A stretch of DNA of 64,000 nt from assembly GCF_910592395.1 (NCBI RefSeq), contig NC_088312.1:13456001-13520000 (forward strand). Reading direction: 5' to 3'. Below are positions 32,219 through 44,085 of this stretch, piece after piece. The stretch comes from Lineus longissimus (taxonomy: Eukaryota > Nemertea > Pilidiophora > Heteronemertea > Lineidae). Below the pieces are notes generated by a model. It was not told the origin of the DNA. It made no database searches and worked only from the letters and a program-made list of their open reading frames with translations. Every line of letters starts with the position of its first letter. The stretch's first letter is position 1. The position numbers and the translations under genes were made by a program.

Positions 32219-32982
32219 ATAACGGATTCTTTTGTGGCGCGATCCCGAGACGGGACGATATATTTTCTTACCATTACTCCTTCAGGCCACGTGTCCTCAC
32301 TCATTAGCTTTGGAAAGTCCGACTTCCCCACCGTCACTCTAAACGAGCAAAAAGCTGCGTCACAGTGCGAGAGCATTTTAACCGCGCGCACTTTGATATT
32401 CTGCTCCGACACGTAATCCTCTATGTCCGCTTCGAGAGTTCCCTTGTTTATCCTATAGACGAAAGCGTCCCTTGCTGGTTCCGGACCAGCCTTTAATTTG
32501 TCGTGCGATTTTCCGCTGCCAGTAATGGCCTTGCGCCTTTTGGCCTCGCGTTTCTTTCTTTTCAGTAATTCATGTATGCCTGGTTCGAAACCGTCACTGT
32601 CACAACCCACATAGTCCGATGCTAGCGACTGCATGCTATCAGCACCCTTAAGGCGTGACACACTTCTATGAATAGACATTAGGGGGCCCGGTGGCCTCCT
32701 TCCTCTTGATGAGTGATGTTCCTTAGAAAGGAAAGAGTTGTATTTCGCGGGCTGCTCAGTAACTTCCGCGTACGAAGGTATATCTTTATCTAGCGTTCCC
32801 TCCGATCTGTTGGACGTGGTACTCCTGGACATTCCACGGGCACCTCCCCTCCGACCGTTATGCCCCCTCGTTACAGGGGAAGTATTGCGCGATGTCGATG
32901 CGTATATTGACTGGAATGAAGTTGGAGGCCCACTCGATCCCGTGACCACACTCTGCGAAAATTTAAGAAGGGGTATCGGCGG
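32215..32982 (-). CDS. Retrotransposon ORF1 (RNA-binding protein)
   Basis: The frame is open from 32982 to TGA at 32217-32215. No ATG precedes residue GMSRSTTSN; a GTG lies at 32949. The N-terminal half is basic, Ser/Arg-rich and low in complexity (GRRGGARG). A Lys/Arg cluster (KRKKREAKRRK) follows, then a C-terminal domain (FVYRINKGTLEADIEDYV..FCSFRV..WPEGVMVRKY) like the RRM-like domain of CR1/L2-type ORF1 proteins, which package the element's RNA. The TGA overlaps the ORF2 ATG as ATGA. Confidence 0.8.
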   Translation of the reverse strand, partial: PPIPLLKFSQSVVTGSSGPPTSFQSIYASTSRNTSPVTRGHNGRRGGARGMSRSTTSNRSEGTLDKDIPSYAEVTEQPAKYNSFLSKEHHSSRGRRPPGPLMSIHRSVSRLKGADSMQSLASDYVGCDSDGFEPGIHELLKRKKREAKRRKAITGSGKSHDKLKAGPEPARDAFVYRINKGTLEADIEDYVSEQNIKVRAVKMLSHCDAAFCSFRVTVGKSDFPKLMSEDTWPEGVMVRKYIVPSRDRATKESVI

Positions 32983-33143
32983 TCAAGGTGCCTCAGAAAT
33001 TTTCAAATATCAGTCACAGGCGGACACGAAGCCTAAATGTAAAATAATAGCCGTGTTGCCCATAGTTCATTTTGCATACCCCAAAGCTGGATGCATATTC
33101 TTTCTATAGCTTCCATGTTGTGACGTCTTTGTACACTATTCTA

Positions 33144-33924
33144 GGAAAGTAAAAGGACACTAAATGTATCTCAATATCTCGGAGGAATTTGAATATTTCT
33201 ATCTCATATACATGTCATGTATTGATATTGTTTCAACGATCCCGCGCCGGAATGATAGTTTGAGTTCAATATCATGAAAATATCACAATTTCAAAATATC
33301 AAGAAAAAATTGAAATTTTCAATCTTGAAATGCCCGCTTCCAAATAAGAACAATTTTATAAACTGATCAATTCTTCTGTAAAAAATTTGATGCAAATCTC
33401 ATTTCTCCTTGGAGATAATCAAAATATCATCCATAGAAAATGCTAGATGTGGAGCAATTTTCATATTTCCTGATGTTTATCGTGTAAGGTGAACTGTAAA
33501 TCAGTGAAGGCTGGCATGAATCATAATTTAATACTATCATAAAAAGGATCAACACAAAAATTTCGAGAAAATTCTCCAAAATTTCAGAATTTCAGAATCT
33601 CAAATCTCAGAAACTGATGATATTTTGATCTATCTCCAAAATGAAGAGATGTTTATTCTATTTTTTTCACAGAAAGTCTTAGAATAGTTCAGTTTATGAG
33701 ACTGTTAGAACTCAAAATTTCAAAATTATTAAAAAAATTATATTTTGTAATTGTGATATTTCACTCTGTATCATGTAATTGTGATATTTTCATGACATTT
33801 TACTCGAAACTATTATTTTGGCATGGGATCGTTGAAACAACATGTTAGAGCAATATGCCATGTTTATGATACCAAAATAATATCCAATTTCTTGCCAATA
33901 AATCAGGTATCCTTTTACTTTACC
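33144..33924. mobile_element. AT-rich foldback element (about 780 bp)
   Basis: The left end starts GGAAAGTAAAAGGACAC and the right end is GTATCCTTTTACTTTACC. Other inverted landmarks are CAACGATCCCGCGCC with GGCATGGGATCGTTG, and ATCATGAAAATATCACAATT with AATTGTGATATTTTCATGAC. The interior has no coding sequence. A second, one-ended copy is at 45861-46080. Confidence 0.75.
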
Positions 33925-35060
33925 AAATAAACACTTATTATTGATGATAGAATGTTCAAAAAAATTATGTATCATTTTAACCATGTGCTGTACATCCTTT
34001 TCACAGACTTTCGGGGGCGTCCATGTAGTTGGCACCGTAATTTGGTTGGCAATAGATCTGATCTCGTAGACATTTTTATGTAAATCAGTGTGTGTACGGT
34101 TTGCATACTGTATCATATGAATGCATTTTATTTTTAATTGGTTAAGAAATTTCGCAACTGATTATATAAGTTGAATGGTCTCTTTACCAATCGAAGTCCA
34201 AGGAAATAGCCCTGGTTCCAATAGCGTCATTTTGCAGTCGGGCCTACATTCCGAGTATACTTTCTTCGACAATCGACCCAGAAGATGCGGTTCGGTATTC
34301 ACCTGTACCTAGTTTTTTTACATGAGTTATGCTGTCGTTGCGCGCTATATTTTTCTTTTTACATGCACCTACAGTGGCTGTAATTATCACCCATACGTTC
34401 AGTGTGTTTCTCATGAAAAGGAACACAACGTATAAAAATCGCATGTCACGTATGGAGCAGTAAAACTGCAAACGCCACCATTTTTCACGTGTTTTGGCAA
34501 TGTTACGAGTCAAAACAACATGCTTTACAACCTACTGTAATTTATAATGTGTGTAACCAGCTCACAAAGTTTCGAGTAAATGAAGGCATAATTGGAAGTC
34601 TTGTAACAATTTCGACCTACACTCGGCCATCCCATGGAAACAATATGCAAGGTAATACACCTGTAATTAAAGGTGCATTAGAAGTTTTAAAATTTAAAAA
34701 AATGTTTTTTTGACTCATTTGAGGGCCAGGAAGGTGAAATATAGCCACGAACAAGGTCGTTCACTGAGAACATCTCCTTCCACTGATTCACTTGATTTGG
34801 TTGGAATTTCTGATCTAACAAAAGAATGTACAATATTTTACGAATTAAGTATGGTGAAGTGTCCATGTAAATAAGAGAATGAACAACTTAAAATAACCCC
34901 ATAGATATGGGGATTATTTTTTATAGCATGGTGCACAGGTGTATTTGACCCGAGCTGCTTGAAAGGGCTGCTATCGAAGGCTAGACTATACGCAATGAAA
35001 CGGCCAGGGGCCATTGTGCTCATCGCATAGATATTTTGTGATGAGGAATTCATCCTGGTT
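33925..35060. other. No gene seen
   Basis: Non-coding AT-rich sequence. Positions near 35050 already resemble the edge of the 300-bp array that follows. Confidence 0.4.
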
Positions 35061-36430
35061 AAGAAACATGCTACATGTATGGTATATAGGTCAAACCAAA
35101 CTCGGTATGACATGTGATGTATCGTTGCTTGGAGTACCTACCATAAAAATATCATCGAAAACAAGTCACTGATATTAAAGCGAGATATTGCACTTTTTAC
35201 CTTTTTTAGTTTTGGCCTCCTGGTGGCCAAGACGAGAATCTGATCGGACTGACATTCGGTGTCAGAGGTTACATAACGTAGGGAGTCATGTATACCAAAT
35301 TTCATAGCTTCAGCGGTTAAGAAACGTGCCATAGTTACACCCAAACGGCAAATTTATGCCATTTGACCGATTCCAGGACAATTCCACCCCGGATAATTGC
35401 CCCCCAGTCAAGTTGCCCTCTGTACAATTGCCCCCAGGAAAATTGCCTCCCCCCTCTGTACAATTGACCGGGGGAATTGTCCGGGGGGGGGGATGTCCTG
35501 ATATCCGCTGTGACATTGAAAATTAGGTCAAATCAAAAATCCGTATGATATTTGATGTATCCTTGCCAGGTGAACCTACCATAAAATTTCTACCGAAATC
35601 GAGTCACTCAGAGAGATATGACACTTTTTAAGTTTCAACTTCTGCCCCCCCCCCCCTGGTTGCCAAGTCAAGAATCAGATCGGACCGAAAATTCGGTGTC
35701 AGAAGTCACATGACATAGGTAGTCATGTGTACCAAATTTCATGTTCATAGCTTTTGTGGTTAAGAAACGTGCCATAGTTACACTCAAACAGCCAATTTAT
35801 GCCATTTGACCTCTGTGACCTTGAAAATTATGTCAAATCAAAAACCCGTCGGATATGTGATGTATCCTTACTAGGAGTACATACCATAAAAATGTCATCG
35901 AAAACAAGTCGCTAACAAGCGAAATATTGCACTTTTTACCTTTACCTGGTGGCCAAGTCGAGAATCAGATGGAGATCAGACCAAAATTCGGTGTCAGAGG
36001 TTATATGAAGTAGGGAGTCATTTGTACCATATTTCAAGTTCATAGAGTTAGCGGTTAAGAAACGTGCCATAGTTACACTCAAACGGCCAATTTACGCCAT
36101 TTGACATCTGTGACCTTGAAAATAAAAATTAAAAAACCCCGTATGATGGGTGATGAACCCTTTTAGGAGAAGCAACCATAAAAGTTTTTCTCATAAGAGA
36201 GATATCGAACTTTTTAAGTTTTCTACTTCTGGCCCCCTGGTGACCTGGTCAAGAATCAGATCGGACCAGAATTCATTGTCAGCGGTCCCCTGATGGTCCT
36301 GTGTACAAAGTTTCAAGTTCATAGCTCTAGCGGTTAGGAAACGTGAGAACTGTTTTTGAAACAGGATACAGACAGCGACGACGACGGACGACGGACGACG
36401 ACGAACACAGCGGTGATGTATAGACACCCC
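35060..36430. repeat. Tandem array of a roughly 300-bp unit, four copies
   Basis: The landmark TACCATAAAA (CAACCATAAAA in the last) falls at about 35137, 35575, 35880 and 36173. Each unit also has GAGTCACT or AAGTC, a GCCAAGTCGAGAATCAGATC-type stretch, TTCGGTGTCAGAGG, TTAAGAAACGTGCCATAG and TTACGCCATTTGAC. Spacing is about 300 bp once the insertion in copy 1 is removed. The array ends in a GACGACGGACGACGG-rich stretch. Copies are diverged; no protein is evident. Confidence 0.85.
35368..35510. mobile_element. Tiny foldback-like insertion with CAATTGCCCCC repeats
   Basis: This roughly 140-bp stretch interrupts the 300-bp array at a point where other copies read straight on (TTTGACCTCTGTGACCTTGA). 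It contains several ATTGCCCCC-type units and inverted ends (GGACAATTCC..CCCCGG at the left, CCGGGGGAATTGTCC at the right), then a G10 tract. The arrangement is a miniature of the foldback elements elsewhere in the window. Confidence 0.55.
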
Positions 36431-38352
36431 TACGGCGAGCCAAAAATTATACCTCCCTGCTTTAGAAGGGACTGTTAATGTCATGTCAATTATGCCGGGC
36501 CACGGGAGAGGGTTATAGGTCGACACATGTGCGCGAGAGATGTCGCCCGTTTTTTGACGCGATGTCTAGCAGTTTATGCGCATACTTTGTTGAGTGAATA
36601 TACTGTTTTATTTCAATACGTTTAACACTCTTGTCGGAATTTACTGAGATCCACTATTTCTCACAACTGCCCCCGTTTCTGCTCCGTGCTTCATTTTATC
36701 CCCCAAAACAACCCAGGATATAATCCGATTATCTTATCTAATTTCCTCTAGTTCGCTATTTATTCCTTTAGGTTATAATATTTCAGATTAATAAATACAA
36801 TCATGTGGATGGCTGGACTTTTTTGTAACCTCGTGCAAAGTCCTCATGGAGTTCTAATTAAATCACTCCACGAACTACACCCGAGTCGAGTGGTGCTTCG
36901 ACATGCTAATGATGACATGTACACATAAGGGGTCGCTAAGGAGTGTTGAAGAACATCCACGCATGAGCACTGGAGCGGGTACATGTGACATCAGACAATT
37001 TGTTTAAATCTCTCAGAATTTGTCGGATTGTGACCTCGTTGTGAAAAACAAACCAACATGTGAATGTACTCAAAACGTCAGTGTCATTTGTATCTATGCC
37101 CCCCCCCCCCTCCCCACACCCTCACACCCGCACACACACCCACATCTTCTGTATACATGATATTTATGAGGGTTATTAATGTCCGATATGAAGTCATACC
37201 CAGATCGAGGTTCTACGCCTTGTCATATAGAGCTTGAATTGAATTTGTTTTGTTTTTCAGATAAAAAATTAACTTTCAAATGAAAGGTAGGGACATCACG
37301 TTGTTTCGCCTTTGAAAAAAATCACAAGTTCCCCCAAACTGTGCATAATCGATTTATTATCCTAAACCGTGTGTAACATAATCACATGGTACGTCTTCCG
37401 TGTGTAACATAGTCACATGGTACGTCCTGTCGAGAAATTCCAAAATGAGCGGGCCTACAATCCCATGTCATATGCACAGACATCGAAGGACACAACGAGG
37501 CAGATCGACTAACACTGGTCGGATATGCGCAGGTGGAGTCGTAAATCGTGTCAGGTTTCAGGAAATGTTTTTTCTGAGGCTCAAAATCCTTCTGGTTTAT
37601 TGTTTTCCCCCGAAAAACATGTGAACATGTTTTAGGGTGTGTGCATATATTTGTGTTGGCCGAAAAACCCGTGAATATTTTTCAGAAGCAAATTTGTTTT
37701 GGATTTTTTAAGTGCGTATGATACTAATACAGATAGTCCGTAGAAAACCATGTATTTAACACGATTTCTTCGTCTTCTTCTTCAAAGTCTTGCTTTTTAA
37801 GAGCATTTGATGCCAATGCTGTACCAAACTGGGCGATGCATCATAATGCCGTTTTCCATAATAAATTATATCTAAAATGCCAGTACTAAGTAATTAAGAA
37901 TCGAGTTAGTTAACGATATTTATGGAGGTATCCCACATCATACATTCAAAACAGTGGCGAGCAACATGCATATCGAATGCATAATATACATCACATAACT
38001 GCCACTTCTCATTGCCCGATATTAGTGAGGTTTCGCAAGCTAATGTTTTCCGTTATCGATTACGTTTTCTAAGCGCCTATGCGGGATTTTTTTAACGCAT
38101 AAATCGCTGGCTACGCGTGAGTGAATTTACGATTTAGACAAAGCCCAGCCTAATACCTTGATGTGATCAATAGATTCAATTGGAATTTTAGACAGTCTTA
38201 TATTGTCTTATAATTTCAAGAGGCGTTCATGGCGCACATGTGTTTAAACTTGAGTGATAGATCAACAGGATTTCCAGTCGTACGGGAAGCCTCACGTCAG
38301 TCGATGACGTCATTGCGTCAAGTACTCTGTCGTGGTTTTGTACTTCGTTTAA
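36431..38352. other. No gene seen
   Basis: Non-coding, with a C12 tract at 37099-37110 beside a CCCACACCCTCACACC run. Positions near 37600-37690 resemble part of the MITE at 38998-39114. Confidence 0.4.
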
Positions 38353-38837
38353 AGGGAACTGACACCGCCCAGCCAGTTCGTATGACCTCGTTTTCATTTC
38401 CCGCGTATCGGGTGATCAGAACGAGGCATGAATGAAACATATAAATCATTGAGTGACGTCACTACTATGGAATTTACTACGAAAACTCATGAATAAAAGA
38501 TCGCATGACTCACGGCTGTTTTCCCGGAGTACAAGTAGGCCAAATATTGGGTAACTTCATCATTTGTCTTCAACTTCAACTCCTTCCGTATTACTTTCCA
38601 TATCGCCAGCGTCTCACGCGAAATCCATAGCCGCTGATCGGCTTTTGAGACCTTTTATGGTCGCCCCATTACGCGAACTTTCGACAAGATTCTCTATAAT
38701 AACAAATTGAACTGCACATGCTCGGGCACTGGGGGCGGAGCTACAAATCTGACCTCGAACAGGAAGTTGGAAGTTTGACTTTCTCGGGCGGTGAAAGTCG
38801 AAAAGTTGGCTAAACCGCTGGGCGGTGTCAGTTCCCT
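38353..38837. mobile_element. 485-bp MITE flanked by TTAA
   Basis: The terminal inverted repeats are AGGGAACTGACACCGCCCAG and its exact complement (about 22 bp). TTAA flanks both sides (38349-38352 and 38838-38841). A TTAA target duplication is typical of piggyBac-type transposition, so this is probably a non-autonomous piggyBac-like element. No open frame of note. Confidence 0.85.
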
Positions 38838-38997
38838 TTAATGTAGTTAAAAGCTATGAACATTTTGTATTGAACGTTCTTCTTCAGTCTACATTTGTCG
38901 CATTTCAAGCAAATTAAGACTTTGCTAGGGCATATAACAGTGCACAATTACTGACAACATATCTGACTTCCTATCTCACTGTCTCAGCCAACACAAA

Positions 38998-39114
38998 TAT
39001 GCACCCCTTGGAGGTTTTTCAACAAAATTAAAAATCTTAAAATTTCAGAACCATTTATGTTTTTTTTCCCTATAAAACCTCAACGAGGTGCATATTTGTG
39101 TTGGCCGGAAAATT
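38998..39114. mobile_element. Short hairpin MITE
   Basis: The ends CCAACACAAATATGCACC and GGTGCATATTTGTGTTGG are complementary, followed inward by a GGAGGTTTT / AAAACCTC pair. About 117 bp. Partial relatives lie near 14370 and 37640-37665. Confidence 0.8.
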
Positions 39115-39981
39115 AAGCTCGATCAGCTACCATCATTTTGGAGAGTGACGGCCCATTGGGTTCGTTTCGTTTTTTATCTATTTCAGGCAAATGTTTTGCA
39201 CTTACTAGACTGTCTTAGCAGTCCTGCACTGACAAAGATGCATGTTCGCTACTGCTAACACCTGAAGAGGCCACATAAACCTCCTCAGTATGTTGAAACA
39301 TTGGTGGGCATGATGAGTTTTTTTATAGCAACGTGCAGTGGTTCTGCACAAAACTACGAAAAAAAGTGCAGTTTTCTTTAACTGGTATATAATGTGTTAT
39401 TTATAAGATTATAGTATAATTATATGAAATACTTTGAACGTGGTTTATTACCCAATTAAGTTTTAATGTTTTTCAAAGTTAGTATATTTTATATAAGGAC
39501 TATACAACGGATAGCTATAGTAGAAAACCATGCACGTATTTTACACGATTTCTTCTTCCTCTTCTCTTCTTCTCCTTCTGCGTTTGGAATATTTGAGACG
39601 CAGGGTTGACACAGTCGCAAAAGACTGTTTTCGGTACACTCCGGACTCAATGGACCGGCCTCGTTCCTCGCCCTAACCACTGCGACAAGTGGTGTGCTTT
39701 CTGGGGGTTTTGTACCGACGGCCACAACGAATTGGCGGGTTAATGTGGTGCCGATAGTTCATCAACTGGCTGGAAGGGGCGCTGTAGTCGCAATAACATT
39801 TTATGATTAATTTTTGCTAATTAGTACAAATAAAGTCTAAAGTAGTCGTATTTCCAGTCAGCTTATGTAACTTGAGATTTTATCGTACAAAGATGTTTGC
39901 ACTATTTAATCGATGCAACGCAGTGCGTACGTATACCAATTATACCACGGGAGAAATGAAGTGTATACATATCAGCTACGC
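39115..39981. other. No gene seen
   Basis: AT-rich non-coding sequence. Confidence 0.4.
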
Positions 39982-40938
39982 CGGCGGGCAGAAAATGCAT
40001 GCTGCATACCGTCTGCAGACTGGGGGTTTTCTCATGAGTCAAAAGAATCTAAGGTTTGGAATTAGGGGACCATATCAGTAGTTGCTTGGCGCCAACATTT
40101 TTTCAAAGTTTGTTTTCTTATATTTGAATTACCTGTGAATCATCTTGCAGGAAGATTTTTTTTGGGTGTGCATGACAGATGACGTACTTAATACAGAACA
40201 TGTATATTGTATCGGCCTGTTGTGCCTCGTGCGCCTGGTTGATTGGCCGGCAAGGTTGGGTTCGTTTCAAAGGCAGCATTTCATGATAAAAAGTGCTGAA
40301 TGACATGGGTAAATATAATTAAAGATAACAGAATGAAGAAACCCAGGGAACAGAAAACCATTGTATATCAAACACCCACCTTGACAGTTCTCCTCTGTCT
40401 CTTGATGTTAAGTGAAAATACCGGCCTCTTTGACATTCTAAACAGGTGTTGTCAGGCCAAATAAAAAATGTTTCCAGGCAAATGTTTATTACTAAAGTCC
40501 TGGTCACAAGATACATCCTAGCTGATTAGCATCATGTAGGCCCTACGTGCTAAATCCGTGCGAGTCACACATACATGTAGCGTGCCAGTGGATGCACTTG
40601 GTTCGCAGTTAAAGGAATTTAGGCCTACACCCCAACTCGTGGTGTATCGCAAAGCCTGTTTGCACAACGGCCTAGATAATCTTTGTTCTACCGTTTGGCA
40701 TATATCTGAAATGGCCTCTTATGTTTTAGTGTGAAAATCACATGGCAACTGTTGAGATGGTCCCCTAATTCCAGATCTTATTAATTTTAATACAGAAGTT
40801 GGCTTCTTAATTTTAATACAGAAGTTGGCTGAAAGCAACTGCTGATATGGTCCCCTAATTCCAGACCTTAGATTCTATTGACTCATGAGAAAACCCCCAG
40901 TCTGCAGACGGTATGCAGCATGCATTTTCTGCCCGCCG
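39982..40938. repeat. Inverted repeat pair (about 107-bp arms, about 740-bp spacer)
   Basis: The arm at 39982-40088 (CGGCGGGCAGAAAATGCATG.. to ..GGGGACCATATCAG) is the inverse of 40832-40938. Just before the right arm, GATGGTCCCCTAATTCCAGA occurs a second time in direct orientation (about 40756). Could be the two ends of a non-autonomous transposon; no target duplication was seen. Confidence 0.75.
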
Positions 40939-41966
40939 TCAGCTACGCTATTATGTACGCCAAGGCGGTTTACGTCGAGCATTCTGATTCGATGACAGAA
41001 AATATCCTTACATTTTCGTTACAACTATGCCCATTGGCTACTCGTCAAGCCGCACGAATTCCCGCTATTTGTGGCAGTCCCTAAAGGAGACCAAATTGGG
41101 ATGACGCGATGGGCTGCCCAGGGAGTCTAGTTTTCGGGCGGGGGGGGGGGGGGGGAGGAGGAATAATATTATACATGGGAACAATTAAATTGTTACTGAA
41201 CCATTATAGAAACGATACACGCCCCGCCGCCTTGTGCCATTGCTGGAAAATTGATATGTCACCGGATATTGAAGTTGCGAAAGTTGTCACCCTTGGGGAA
41301 ATTGACAGAGAGCAATAATGATGATCATCTTTCGGGGATAAGATAGGGCGGCTTCCCAAGGGGAAGGCATTGCTTGGAGTTAAATTTCAGTAAATCTGTT
41401 GCAGTTTCAGCCGTAGGGAGTCTGGGAGGACCAGAATCTGTCAGGACATGTTATCCCAGGATATCTTAGTTTGGTGTAATTGTCTTGTCTTAGGGGAGGC
41501 TGGTCGATGTATTATGATGTGCAATACGTACCATCGCTCGTGGAGACTTTGGCATAGTGTTTGTTGATCATAAATACCACAAACATTCCAGTCGTTGTTA
41601 ACAAAGTATCATTATGTTTAACGATATGTACTTGGTCCATCCAGTCTAAATGTACTTTTCGCACTTTACCGTAGTATTCACGTTGAAAGATTTCTGCTAA
41701 AACCGAAACTGAGGTTTATAGATTTGGTCCTATATCGAGGGTAATGTGGATTTCATATCTCGACAAAAGTAAACTTCGTACTCCCCGAGAAAATGGTTCA
41801 CCATGCGACTACACCTTCACTTGCCGTTGCTAGTTAAGGCCTCCATGAAAGTGGTTTCGTCGTGGTTGATATCGTCAATGTGCCCTGATAACCCGATATA
41901 AAAGTTGAACAAGCGAAGAGAATGGATGTCTAGGTGCGAGTGGGCTTTGTTTAAAAAAACAATATA
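40939..41966. other. No gene seen; G16 tract at 41140-41155
   Basis: Non-coding sequence without a recognisable element. Confidence 0.4.
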
Positions 41967-42373
41967 TCGTTTAATCTGTAAACTGTGAGGTAAGGGGAAA
42001 ATAACGTGAAGTTCAGAAATAAATGCCCTCTCTATCACTTGCATTTGTTAGAGGACAAATAGCGCTTAGCTTGTTCTTCAACAATTTATTTTGATTGAGT
42101 AGGTCAGCATACAACTCTGCTCGCTGATCCAGGAATTATTGGGCAGAAAATGCACCACAGCCTCATATTAAGAGCAGATGGTGGACATACATCTTGAGTA
42201 GCGCCCTCTTTTTGTGACCTTTTGACAACTGGTGAGATGTAACATCAACGCTAATTTGCATATTTGTGGGAACTTCACCAAAAACATTGTGAGTGCATAT
42301 TCAACACTTGCTGGATTAAGACGGTTGTTTTCAAATCTTCTCCGCCCAATCAAAACGGCTCTTACAACAGTCA
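41967..42373 (+). repeat. 0.4-kb dispersed repeat, copy 1
   Basis: It begins TCGTTTAATCTGTAAACTGT and ends near ACAACAGTCACAC. It is nearly identical to 49626-50030 on the same strand, with only about a dozen differences over roughly 405 bp. No terminal inverted repeat, no tail and no protein were recognised, so the class is unknown. Confidence 0.85.
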
Positions 42374-43060
42374 CACTTGACAACAATCACCATTCATGCT
42401 CCTCGCGATCAGAGAAGAACGTCGATAAATGTCCACAAAAAAACTATCTAATTGTCAATTAAAGCAAGAAATGAATGGAATATGACTTATCTAGTAGACA
42501 GAAGTTTGTGTTCATTTGAAATGCGGTTTCGAGACAATAACTGGTAACATCAATCATCGAAAGGCGTGAGTATTGTTATGTAAGCTCGAACAGCCGACAA
42601 TTCCGCTGGAAGCTTGTGTTTATTCAGGGCATAAGCTCGGTCGTTAGTGCCGAGTGTTGATAGGTGGACCACTAATCCCCGACATTTATCTTGTTGTTTT
42701 ATTCCGTTGTGGTAGGATTCACTGTCCTAGGACTCACTCTCCGTGCTGACGACATTTCGCACACTTGATTTCCCAGATATTAAAGGCATTTGGTTACTAT
42801 GGAATTGACAATGATTCGTCACCTCGTAATCAGAGTACTCAAATTCCAGGCCCGCGGATATCTTAAGACTGTTACACGACATTTTGGCTGTTATTTGTGC
42901 TGCGTTATATTTTTTTGGATCGTTAGCAAATAAACAGGAACTTGTAAACACGCTCTAAATCTCTCCGATTCTGTTACAGCAAGGGTAATATCGGGTTCAC
43001 CTCGGTCTATCTTTAAAGAGAGATGAAGTTGGGGTATCATTCTATATACATGTATATATA
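42374..43060. other. No gene seen
   Basis: Non-coding sequence up to the left end of the pogo-like element. Confidence 0.4.
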
Positions 43061-43905
43061 TACTCTAAAACCTTGTTTTTATGGGTACAAGTGTCCACCT
43101 CATTAAAATCTTGCGTGACCGGCCCAATCATTTCACATGCATGGTGTCTTTACAATGGGACCTTACCATGATTGGCTAAGGTCGGGTTCTCTATGAATGT
43201 CTGAAGGAACTTCGCTCAGTCGCTTGTCGGGTCGTGAAATCGACATGTAGTCTGGATTTGAAATTGATCCCATTGGGTGAGAAGGCCTATTGCAACTCGC
43301 GGTTTTATACAGGGTGGCTCCAAAATAATCGGTGAATTGATTTATTGGGATTGGATGGTTTGGGGCGAGATCTGGGATAAATGCGAGTTTTAGGAAATCC
43401 TAAGACTAACGTTACCGTTAGCGCTTGTAGTATGGACTTGTCATGTAAGAGTGCTTTCACGAGAGGTTAAGAACTGGCTCCGATAACACAATCCCTAGCG
43501 TTAGCACCACCTTTTACGCTAAAAATGCACATGAAAACCTGTGTTAACGTTAGCGAATGCTAGGCTTACGGTGCCAGTTCCGAACATAAGAATTACTCTA
43601 GAGTTCCACAGGTTTTGGATAGGGTAATTGTCGAAAAATCAAGTAAGCAAGATTCTCCTTTCATAGTCATTATTTATTCTACTTGAATACTTACTTATCA
43701 CAATTAAGATTGCTGTTTCCACTATTTATCCATAGATTACGAGAACAATTCTGAAACAATAATTAAGGACTCGATCCTGCAGTATAATTACCCCCAAATC
43801 CTAAACGGACACTTTAAGTTTTACATGTCATAATGCTCAACTTCCAAATGATAAGAGTTCAGTCCATATTAATTTCGTCCCTTTCAACCTGTACAAATTC
43901 CAGAC

Positions 43906-44085
43906 CCGGTGTAACATCTGTGGTTGTTCCCCATGTGTCAGTGTTTCCAAACAATAGGCAGCTAGAGAGACCACGACTTTTCAATAGGGGGGATACACAG
44001 AAAAACGTGTCAATCTATTTTTGAGCGTTCCCAAACAATGAGGGGAAACACTCAAAAACAGAAACACTCAAAAACATTACACCGG
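43906..44085. mobile_element. 180-bp CCGGTGTAAC-family MITE inside the pogo element
   Basis: The ends CCGGTGTAACA and ATTACACCGG are inverted. The interior matches the inverse of the copies at 18977 and 19647. It supplies the stop codon that now ends the transposase reading frame. Confidence 0.7.

Larger units (their letters stand above)
28946..32985 (-). mobile_element. CR1/L2-type non-LTR retrotransposon, nearly intact
   Basis: On the minus strand: ORF1, then ORF2 with endonuclease and reverse transcriptase, a short 3' UTR containing AATAAA (complement near 28977), and a (TA)n tail at 28946-28970. Ending in a short simple repeat rather than poly(A) is usual for CR1/L2-type elements. ORF1 lacks an upstream ATG, so the copy may be 5'-truncated. 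The 5' limit is uncertain and no target duplication was identified. A C12 tract (G on the + strand, 29120-29131) lies in the 3' UTR. Confidence 0.85.

Noticed and set aside
30552-32416. Several plus-strand open frames
   Set aside because: Antisense shadows of the LINE ORF1 and ORF2.
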